NCBI GenBank assembly: GCA_009869945.1
Contig: WIXG01000082.1
Span: 124,001 to 188,000 of the forward strand
Origin: Mesaphorura yosii
Taxonomy: Eukaryota; Arthropoda; Collembola; Poduromorpha; Tullbergiidae
Direction: 5' to 3'
Length of the DNA stretch: 64,000 nt
Part shown: positions 51,901 to 60,377 of the stretch, one piece after another
How the letters are laid out: each line of letters begins with the position of its first letter
Position numbering within the stretch: position 1 is the first letter of the stretch
Notes under the pieces: generated by a model
What the model saw: the letters and a program-made list of their open reading frames with translations, nothing else
What the model was told of the DNA's origin: nothing
The model's database searches: none
Program-made: the position numbers and the translations under genes

Positions 51901-54453
51901 ACTCTGCTCCAGTGTCCATAGTCCACCGGCATCCCAGACGGCTCTTCCGTTGTCCCAGAACGAGAACTTTTAGCACCAAAGCGTAGTTCAGTTTACATTT
52001 TCAGAGAAGGAGCCTACGAGTTAGTTTGTACCCAGAAAAGACATAAATTCATCCACCCAGAATGATGAGATTTTATTTTCCTGATCTATTTACTCCGGAG
52101 GTATTTTCACGTGTGAGACATGGGCAAAGAGAGATGCCATGAAATGCACTTATTCACTTATGACAATAATGCATTGCTACATGTTGGCCAAGCTTGTTAC
52201 CTCTGCGTTAACGCTAAAGGAAAATGAATCAACTTCGACCATCGTTTTCGCTTTACGCGAGACGAATTTCATAACTTATTTCTTGATCCATGAGTCTGTG
52301 ATGAAAGCAGCGCAGTCGGCACATTTTCATAAGGGCGGAAGTTTTATTCACTTTCAGTTCATTTAACTGACGAAGACGTACACAATCTCAGGAAGATGTA
52401 TCATTATCAAGTTTTCGTTACGCCCATTAAAAAGAGCCTGCGCGGCTGACCCTTAACTCACTTGTAGAGTGACAGCGCAATGCTCGTTTTGGACGAGTAG
52501 ATGATAACGTGAACATGATCCAGAATCTAATTAGTAAATTGTCGTGATTACATTGTTATGAACAATACGGGAAGGGTTTCAAAAGAGGAGGTAAGATAAA
52601 ATGAGGATGAGATGAAGGAATGTCATGCGAAGCACGAAAAATATTTCAATCAACTTGAAGCTCTTCGTTTTCCAGTGCAGAACAAGGTAAAGAATGGTCC
52701 CTGATTGACGTTGAGAAATGATGGAAAGCTCGCAACGCAAAGCGCTCATTTTTTCAGTTAATTGTATTGAGTGTAAGTTCAAAGTAAGACAACGAGGCTA
52801 ACAATTTTTCAATTAGGCATACACGCCAATTCTTACATAGCTGGAACATTCTTTTGCGTTCCAACGGCTACAAATCAGGCAGAAGATGCGCAATTCTGCG
52901 GACAAACCTGATTTATCGACATTTATGTGCGCAATAAAAGATGCTAATTTACGTGTCTCGTGTTGTGAGCGATTTTTTATAGTCGCTGATATTTATCTGT
53001 GCCTTTGGTCTATTTATGATTGCAGGGAGCCGAGAAGCAGCATTTCTGTACGCCCTTTCGAGTGCAGGCGTCACTTACTCGATCACACAGGTACGCATTA
53101 TTTCTTCGGACACAGCATTGAGATCATCGTTACTCAAAGTGTGTGGGACGAAACAAATGAAAATGAGTCAGCAAGGTAGCTGATTTATTTCCACAAATGT
53201 CGATTGATGTCAACTACTCCCAAATTTATAATCACTCTCTCAACGATATCAGATTTCCTATTAGGCCGAGCGAAATCTTCGTGCAGAAGCATAAATCACT
53301 CTTTGGCACTTTTGTGCTGTACTCTTTTCAGGCATGTGCGCGTGGAAATATCTCATCGTGTGGCTGTGCTCCACCAACCACAATCTCCACTGCGGCTAGT
53401 GCGACGCCAAATAATGCGAACAGTCATGGCCCGGGTATCAGTCATCACGGAGGAGGTGACTGGGGTGTCACATCGGGATGGAGGTGGGGAGGTTGTTCGG
53501 CAGACGTGCACTTCGCCGTCAAAATGGCAAGAGTGTTTCTGGACTCAAGAGAAATTGAAGGGGATGCAAGATCCTTAATGAACTTGCACAACAACAAGGC
53601 AGGCAGGAAGGCAAGTTGAGCTGAGCAACTCCTTTACGTTAAGGCAAAGGGTGATAGTGTGCTAATGGTAATATTCAATCACATCTCAGATTGTTCAAGT
53701 GACACTAGAAACAGAATGCAAATGCCATGGCGTAAGCGGTTCATGTACTCTCAAAACGTGCTGGCTAAAACTTCCAACGTTCAGGAGAATTGGAGACGCG
53801 TTGATTGAAAAATACAAGAAAGCAAAGCCTGTTGTCGCAATTCAAAACACAAAGGTATGGTACATCAAAAGCATCAGAACCAGCTAGTTCTTCGGTCTCC
53901 AATAATGCTTGTGCTTCAAATTTTTGTTTAGGATTCTCAACACTCTCCACGTTCGAAGAGATCTCTGCTAACTTTGTATTTACGTCCAAATAATCTTCCA
54001 CCGACCTCATTTCATAATTATCATGGTCATTCCCATTACCAGTCGGATAAACCAATCAGCAGTAGCAGAGGCAGAAGCACGAAGGAGTATTATGAACGGG
54101 ATATGAAGCGTTCTTTAGGCGATAAGCATAAGAATAAGAAATACAAGTCCATTACACCAACTCCAATTCCTATCTCCGCCTCCGCCAAACCAAAGCGAAC
54201 CGACTTGGTGTTCTTGGACCAATCGCCCAATTATTGCGAACACGATTCTTCGGTTGGGTCACTTGGCACACGGGAGAGACGCTGCGAGAGAAATGCATCA
54301 ATTGAACATTCATGTGATGTTCTGTGCTGCGGTCGAGGATACAATACTCACCAAGTGTGGAGGAAGTGGAAATGCAACTGCAAGTTTCGATGGTGTTGCC
54401 AAGTTGAGTGTAACGACTGTGAAGATACCATTGAAATTTACACATGTAATTAA
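48978..54453 (+). CDS. Wnt7: Wnt7-class secreted ligand, 434 aa, 7 exons
   Basis: Lipid-modified signalling ligand for Frizzled receptors. Exons: 48978-49030, 49939-50026, 50394-50526, 53026-53090, 53332-53610, 53690-53854, 53932-54453; total 1,305 nt in frame. Exon 1 gives the signal peptide [17 protein letters not shown]. Conserved blocks follow: [73 protein letters not shown], then [10 protein letters not shown] with the acylated serine at about 222, [15 protein letters not shown] and a C-terminal YTCN. All 24 Wnt cysteines can be counted. The RPDAI/GEG-like and LMNLHNN-AGRK blocks point to the Wnt7 class (Drosophila Wnt2). Unusual features are a Ser/Asn/His/Gly insert before WRWGGC, an ~85-aa basic linker (262-348) carrying RSKR, and a GC donor after exon 5. 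The start was chosen because exon 1 phase 2 fits exon 2. Confidence 0.93.
49031..49938 (+). other. Wnt intron 1
   Basis: GTAAGC at 49031 to TTTGCAG at 49938, phase 2. No nested feature was recognised, apart from a consensus minus-strand donor near 49512 that has no coding exon attached. Confidence 0.75.
50527..53025 (+). other. Wnt intron 3, 2.5 kb
   Basis: GTGAGT at 50527 to ATTGCAG at 53025, phase 1, the longest Wnt intron. It contains a GATGA-rich purine repeat at about 50981-51015. No other feature was supported. Confidence 0.75.
50981..51015. repeat. imperfect GATGA/GAGATG repeat in Wnt intron 3
   Basis: A purine-rich run of GATGAC, GAGATGAGATG and GTGATGAGATGATG units. Simple-sequence DNA. 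Confidence 0.65.
53611..53612 (+). other. GC splice donor (GC-AG intron) in Wnt
   Basis: Exon 5 ends AGGAAG and the intron begins GCAAGT, the standard GC-donor consensus. The acceptor CTCAG ends at 53689. The join reads [12 protein letters not shown] then [14 protein letters not shown], as expected for Wnt. Reading through instead hits TGA after AS. Confidence 0.88.
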
Positions 54454-54528
54454 ATTTTTAGTGTACGCTCCTTCGGGGCGGTTTGTAGCCAAATGCTATG
54501 CAACTTTACAACTTGTGAACTAGGATCT

Positions 54529-54550
54529 AATAAAATTTTAGCCTAATAAA
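54529..54550 (+). terminator. Wnt poly(A) signals
   Basis: Two AATAAA hexamers, at 54529-54534 and 54545-54550, lie 76-97 bases past the Wnt stop codon. Confidence 0.6.
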
Positions 54551-54773
54551 TTGAGATGGCGCATTCAGCCTGAGCCAGACGGAACACCAAAGCAACGTTT
54601 TCCTGTGTCCATTTTGTTTGAGCGGAGACAAGAACTCATGAAGTCCAGCTAGCACTATCATAATTTTAGTTCCCCTGTTCCGTAAATCGCTACGCGGTAC
54701 GGGTCCTTAGTCTGTGCCTGATTCGTTTACATTTGCTGGTCAACACCTTTTGTGTACCTTTATTGAAGACACA

Positions 54774-55669
54774 ATGAGTAGCCACGAGCAATCGGCAGCA
54801 TTTCCTTTGGATGAACCTGACACTGATACCACGCCAGTCGATCCTCCTCCCACAACCAGAACTGAACCAGAAAACAAAGAGCAGCAAGAGTTCTATCCGT
54901 TTAATGATGGTGGCCCTGAATCAGTTCTCGAAGAACCGGAATTGAAAGATGGTTACAAATGTACTCCACATGCCTGCCCTTCGCAACCACCACCGAGCAG
55001 GGACGGGGATGAGGGAGCCTCCAGCTTTTCCCACCTCACACAATTGCCGTCTGTCGCCTCGATTTTTGATTATGAAATAGTGCAAGGACTCCTCAACCCA
55101 GTCGTTGTGAAATCAGAAATGGAAGCATTTGTGCCTGTTAGCGGAATGGTTACAGTTAGTCCTTTCGTCATGTTCACTTATCTGAAATTGTCACGGTGTG
55201 TTGATTTGAGATTTTTCGATTTAAATATCTGACAGCCCGAAAGGAAGCGACAGGAATTTCACGACTATCTGTACAAGAAAGGATTTATCAGTGGAATCGC
55301 GAAAGTACTCATTTCTCTTTATGACGAATTGCCACCAAAAGACACAGTCAATGAGTACATCTCTAAATGTTTGGGATTCCATTTGACAGCCAAAACTGAA
55401 CTGGCCGAAAACACAGCTTACGTCCACGTGCTCCGTCAACGAGTATTGCCAAAATCTGAATAAATTAACAATTTAAACAGCAACTAATACGTCCAAACTT
55501 CTAGATTCACAGACTTGAAGCAGAAAATGATTGGATACGTCGTGACTTGGATAACTACGAAGCTACCGAAACACCACTAGACGTAGTTGATCTAGCGTCT
55601 TACTTGCTACCTATAGAATATCTGAAACTAGACCAACACCGTGGGCACACTTATCAGCATAGTGAGTAG
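54774..55669 (+). CDS. MYCBP: MYCBP/AMY-1-like coiled-coil protein, about 250 aa, 3 exons
   Basis: Relative of the c-Myc-binding protein AMY-1, a small helical adaptor known from nuclear, AKAP and ciliary complexes. Exon 2 (55236-55442) encodes PERKRQEFHDYLYKKGFISG, IAKVLISLYDELPP and EYISKCLGFH, matching the AMY-1 core of a short helix followed by a hydrophobic LTKVLVALYEE-like helix. Exon 3 (55505-55669) continues the coiled coil (IHRLEAENDWIRRDLDNYE) and adds about 35 residues. Exon 1 (54774 to about 55154) adds an acidic, Pro/Thr-rich N-region with no domain I recognise. It has three phase-0 donors (after 55136, 55148 or 55154); GTTAGT after 55154 fits best. Introns are short (81 and 62 nt). 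The last codons read ATA|GTGAGTAG, so a further exon cannot be excluded. AATAAA follows at 55728. The family is known at ~103 aa, so this copy is unusually long. Confidence 0.75.
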
Positions 55670-55727
55670 TTTTATCAGGGTGAGGTTGCCTTACTCCCTC
55701 GAAAAATGGTCAAAATACTAACGCTCC

Positions 55728-55733
55728 AATAAA
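55728..55733 (+). terminator. poly(A) signal of the MYCBP-like gene
   Basis: AATAAA 59 bases after the stop codon at 55669 and only 20 bases before the convergent NIF3L1 stop at 55753. The two 3' ends therefore probably overlap. Confidence 0.6.
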
Positions 55734-55752
55734 TATCCTTAAATCTAACATT

Positions 55753-57397
55753 TTAAACCCATTGAAGAGCATTTGTATCACATTTTGAAACATGAATATC
55801 TGGACAGTTAATCATTAAGCTTAAAATATCCGCCAATATAGGAAGGTAGTGACGTTCAGAGTTTGCATGACCGCACAAAATAACCGACTTTCCATTTTCA
55901 AAGCAATTCAAGACTTCATGATGACTCAGCTCCCCAGTAATGATGAGATCCGTCTCAACATCCATCAACAAAGAGCCACCAGAGCCTGCACATACTGCGA
56001 CTGAATATATCTTGTTTCCTACAAAAGTACAAGTTTTGCTTAAAAACAAGTTACGGAATTTCCCGTGAAGGCCCATTTGCACTCACTTACCAGTATCAGC
56101 CACTTTCAAGTGTTTAATATTCATACTCGTTTTTAAAGTTTTCTGAATATCTTGCATGCTTTTAGTACCTTTGAATTTAATTATTCTGCCTGCTCCAGGA
56201 GGTACTACATCTCTGCTTATTAAAAGAAAGCAAAGTTCATACATTGTAGAACCAGATAATAATCATATTGTTTCACACCTTGTACTTTCCTGGAATCCCA
56301 AGCTAGTGGCCCGTTCATGAAGCATGTCAGATACACGACAAGACTGCTGGTTGTGATTGTAGAAAAAGCTTAGACCGATTTCGGACTTTAATTTCCATTC
56401 CAGCAGGTCAATGCTGAATGAGGTGTTGGTCTCAGAGGAAGCTTGAAGTATTTGAATAAGATCAATTACGCTTGGATTAATAAGTTCATTCGACTTGGTT
56501 CTGAAGTTGATTTCTCGTGTCGGAGCCAATGGTGCTTTATTTGGTATTATTGGCTCAATTTGGAAATCATCTTGACTTGGAGAAAGGCTGCCTGTAACAC
56601 AAAACAAGATGCGTATGTTTCAAATGTTTCTAATCTCTCCACGAAATCTTCGGCTCGGGTGTACGTACTCAACATGTGAATAATCGAGTCATTAATTCCT
56701 CCTGGAACTGAATCCAACATTGTATGCTAAAATCAAAAGGGCATATCATAACCATTTCGTAATATAACAAGGCTGTTTTGCTGAGGAACTCACCGGCGAG
56801 TAGACACTGATATCATTTGCCAAGCACTTTGAAATAATGGAATCCTATTTAAGTAGAAACGCAATAAATATTTTCAGAACAAGTCACATCACATCATAAC
56901 ATTGTGCGTGCCCATACCTTCCACGAGAATCCAATTCGCTTCATCGGACTAAAAATTGGTGGATGATATGCAATAATAAGTTGAGTGCCGAGTTGAATAG
57001 CTTCGTTTGTAACAGCAGTAGTTAAATCGTTACAGATCAAAATCGATGAAACCATTTTGTCGTTCTTGGAGTAGTTTCCAGAACCAATTAGCAGACCAAT
57101 GTTGTCCCAACTTTCCGCGTACAGTGAGGGTTTCAGCCACAAATTAAGAGCGTTCTCAATAAATTTAAGTGACTTCGGTCCTTGTCTGTTTCCTGACTGT
57201 TCGATGTTTTTCTCCATTTCTACTGTTCTGTTTGTACCTGATCCCAGTTGGCTTTCTTGTTTAATTGCGGATGTACAAAACGAGTTTGTCCGAGACCGAA
57301 TGCGGCGAGAAAACGAAAGAACTTCCGCTGAACTTCGCGGAGACACTGGATAAAGATGAAGACACCGAAGAACCACGGCCGGCCTTATTAAGTTCAT
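55753..57397 (-). CDS. NIF3L1: NIF3-like protein 1, 429 aa (or 369 aa from the internal Met), 6 exons
   Basis: Member of the conserved NIF3/YbgI metal-binding family, whose biochemical role is poorly defined. Exons: 57397-56918, 56844-56794, 56726-56669, 56591-56279, 56212-56091, 56018-55753; 1,290 nt in frame. Family motifs are SLYAESWDNIGLLIGSGN, ILICNDLT, IAYHPPIFSPMKRI with a metal-binding HPP, ISVYSPHTMLDSVPGGIND, VAVCAGSGGSLL, DLIITGELSHHE with metal ligands, and ILCGHANSERHYL. The first 60 residues, before MEKNIEQSGN, are Arg/Ser-rich and could be a mitochondrial presequence. Starting at that Met (57217) gives 369 aa, close to vertebrate NIF3L1, and avoids overlap with the divergent gene starting at 57271. 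The gene is tail-to-tail with the MYCBP-like gene (84-nt gap between stops). The family call is very firm; the start is not. Confidence 0.92.
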
Positions 57398-57826
57398 ATA
57401 GTATGTTACTCACGGAATAACAATTTGTGCTTAAAATCAGTTAGAAGGTGTGACAACGATGTTAAAAGTTGGTTGAGTGTGCCAGTGGTGTTCATTCAAA
57501 CAGATCATGCCGGAGAGACGACACACGCCAAAAATGTAGGAATCCTTTCATACGGTTTGGAAGGTCTCATCTTTGTTCGATGCAACAAACAGCATTCCCC
57601 AGAATTCCCACTTTGCCATCCAGATGCAATTATTATTAATCGGGTTTGCCTCATGATAAGCTAGTATTTACAATGACGAAGTAAGCATTTTATTTTTTAG
57701 TCAGTGATATTTAATCCACATTCAGGCAAGGGGCCTCAGTTTCCATTCAATAATGACTTTTTAGTTTGTCATCTGCAGTGGCCTGTAGTGCGTGTGCCTT
57801 ATGACAAGATGATGAATAATGGATAA
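57271..57826 (+). CDS. unrecognised 142-aa protein, 3 exons, overlapping the NIF3L1 5' end
   Basis: Exons 57271-57400, 57441-57643 and 57731-57826 give 429 nt in frame. Intron 1 is only 40 nt (GTATGT to AATCAG). Retaining it would place a stop after TMLTE-type readthrough, so splicing is needed to join ALLSSY to IRRCDNDVKSWLSVPVVF. The N-terminal 40 residues are acidic (LDKDEDTEEP). The core reads IQTDHAGETTHAKNVGILSY, GLEGLIFVRCN and CHPDAIIINR. The last exon adds FPFNNDFLVCHLQWPVVRVP. The even mix of hydrophobic and polar residues looks like a folded domain, but I recognise no family, signal peptide or membrane helix. Exon 1 runs antisense to NIF3L1 codons 1-43, so the two genes share a divergent start region. 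The donor after 57643 (GTTTGC) is weak, so the C-terminal exon is uncertain; without it the frame ends at 57664. Confidence 0.55.
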
Positions 57827-58157
57827 ATTAACCAACGAACAATTTGTACCAACTCTTCGCCAAGTCAGTCAGAAATTTAGATTCGCTCGGACACACCAAT
57901 TTTGCAATGTTGCAGAAAAATGAGTCATAATTTTAACAACTGAGCTCGTACCGTATGTGTCCAACACAACTCGCGCAATGGTCAGTCTACAATCAAAAGA
58001 ATGAACAGCATGAAATAACCAACCAGTACTCTTCCATTCCGTTGTGCGCTAAGTCGCAAGTTTCATAATTCTCATATAAATCTTTAATCTGACTTTACTT
58101 CTGTTTACTGTCTCAAGTTAAATCGGCAACAAGGAGTTCACAGTTCACTGTTACAAA
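57827..58157 (+). promoter_or_regulatory. upstream region of the first P450
   Basis: 331 bases between the 142-aa gene and the P450 start codon. It contains the TATA box listed at 58075-58080. No other feature was recognised. Confidence 0.5.
58075..58080 (+). promoter_or_regulatory. TATA box of the first P450
   Basis: TATAAA 78 bases upstream of the ATG at 58158, predicting transcription start near 58105-58110 and a 5' UTR of about 50 nt. Confidence 0.6.
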
Positions 58158-60045
58158 ATGTGGGTGCTGGCAGTCACAATATTAGCCTTCCCGATAACAC
58201 TGGTTTATCTCTTCTTCCTCTTTATCCGGGGAAATCAAGATCATTGGAAGAGGAAAGGCGTATCCGTTCCCACAGCCAAGCTAACATTCCGTGAAAGATT
58301 AAAACTGCCTTTCCATGTAGTCGACCACGCAATGTACAAGTCAGTAAGATCACAGAACGTTTCCAACTATTTCGGAGTAATTGAGGCCAGGAAACCACTT
58401 CTGTATGTATTGGATCTTGATCTGATAAAATCAATTTTAGTCAAAGATTTCAGCACTTTCACAAACCGTCGATCGCTTGGACTCGGGACAAGCGACAAGC
58501 TCTTTCAGAATATGCTGTTCTTTATGGAAGATCAGCCTTGGAAAGATATGAGATCGACAATCAGTCCAACATTCAGCACAGGAAAGATTAAGGCGATGAA
58601 CGAGCTTCTGAATGAAAGTGGTAGCAAGTTCGTTAACTATCTGGCGAAAGAAATCAAGGAGAAATGCACGAACAACGGTGATGGTGACGATTCTGGGCTT
58701 GAAATTGATATGAGCAGTATGTTTGGACGTTACACAATGGACGTTATCGCTTCAGTTGCCTTCGGCATAGACAGCGAAAACTTTTCGAAACCAAACTCCA
58801 TCTTCTATCAAATGGGCCAAAGAATTAATATGGGGTCGTCAGTGAATATTGCGATGATTGTGAAATTTATCACCATGATGGTGGCACCGAAACTCTTTCA
58901 ATTGCTGGGTTTATCTCTATCGGACAAGACAGCATTACAATTCTTCGCGAGTGTGGTCGAGAAAAGTACTGAACAGCGAGCCACCAGTAGAGATGATAGA
59001 CGAAAGGATTTCCTGCAGTTAATGATTGACGCTAAGAACGGACTACTTGACAAAGATGCGGATGACAGCGACGTTCCACCAGAAGCGAGCCAGGGCCGCG
59101 GAGTTACATTAACAAATGACTCTATCTTAGCCAATTGTATACTGTTTTTCATCGCAGGATTTGAGTAAGTTTATTTATTCGGCAGTTCGTAGACAGACGG
59201 TATCGCTTAATTCGCACTGAATTGTGAATTCTAATTTCACTTTTACAGTACATCAGAATCGCTATTGACGTTCACAGCATATGAACTGGCTTTGAATCCA
59301 GAGGTTCAGGAAAGGCTGTGCGAAGAGATTGACGACATTATGGACAAGCATGATGGCAAACTGACCTATGAGGCCATCGCCTCGATGTCTTACCTGGACA
59401 TGGTTATTTCAGGTCAGTGTCAATATGTGATCTTGAACTATACTTCTCAAGAATTTGTTACATTAAAAGTGTTAATGCCTTTCCAGAGGCATTAAGGAAA
59501 TATCCACCGGCATTCAGGTACGTTTCTCACATTGAAGCATTGAACATTATTAGCCCAACCCAAAGTCAGAATTCAAATTCTTTTAGGTTAGAAAGGCGTG
59601 CCGATGCAGACTACAAACTTCCAAATTCAGAAGTAACTTTGGAAAAGGGGTCGCTGGCCATCATACCTATCTATTGTATCCACAATGATCCAGAACTTTA
59701 TCCTAATCCGGACCAGTTCATTCCAGAACGTTTTACACCAGAAGCCAAGTCACAACGGCATCCGTACATGTACCTTCCTTTTGGAACTGGGCCGAGAAGT
59801 TGCATCGGTAAGTCTCTAACTCTGTGGTACTTTGCATAACCGCAACTTAACTTGCTATTTAATCATTTGGTTTGGCAGCAACGAGATTTGCACTCGTCGA
59901 AGCGAAATCTGCCATTGCTCACTTGTTGCATCAATTTAGATTCGAGTCATCTTCAAAAACACCCATTCCAATCAAGTTCAAGAAATCAGCATCAGCGCTG
60001 AAGCCAGCGCAGGGACTCCACCTCAGAATTAAATCAAGACACTGA
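58158..60045 (+). CDS. cytochrome P450, CYP3 clan, 529 aa, 5 exons
   Basis: Microsomal haem mono-oxygenase, probably in detoxification or lipid/hormone oxidation; the substrate cannot be read from sequence. Exons: 58158-59164, 59249-59412, 59487-59517, 59587-59807, 59879-60045 (1,590 nt in frame; introns 69-84 nt). The N-terminal anchor reads MWVLAVTILAFPITLVYLFF. The C-helix is WKDMR followed by SPTFSTGKIKAM, which with the overall layout indicates the CYP3 clan (CYP6/CYP9-like). The I-helix AGFDTSES is split by an intron inside the Asp codon. The K-helix ExxR is EALR, and PERF is present. The haem loop is FGTGPRSCIATRFAL, where the usual Gly after CxG is Ala; that codon is also split by an intron. 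The gene faces its paralogue at 60378-62192 across 332 bases. Complete and likely functional. Confidence 0.95.
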
Positions 60046-60377
60046 AGATACCGGTATAATGCAAAGGCATAGACAATGTGGATAAGTATTGAGTGATTTA
60101 TTAATGGTGGTAAAACTTTTTTGTTTAATCACATGTCAGTATGCGAATCTGTGATAGTATCGTATGTTAACACAGAAATAGATTATGCAACTTGTGCTTC
60201 ATTACGTAACCTCATCATGAGTCATAACTTTGCATTTTTTGCATTTTAGGATTACCATTATCAAATACATATGATCACTGTTTCTTCTTGTTTTGTTTCA
60301 TCACATCAGATCAAGTAGCATTTAAGGCTTCCATTTGCATCGGGTTTCTACTCCAAAGATATAGAAATAGAAGGAAC
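60046..60377. other. convergent 3' region shared by the two P450 genes
   Basis: 332 bases between the two stop codons. It is AT-rich, and no canonical AATAAA was identified with confidence on either strand. Both 3' UTRs must end or overlap here. Confidence 0.6.
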
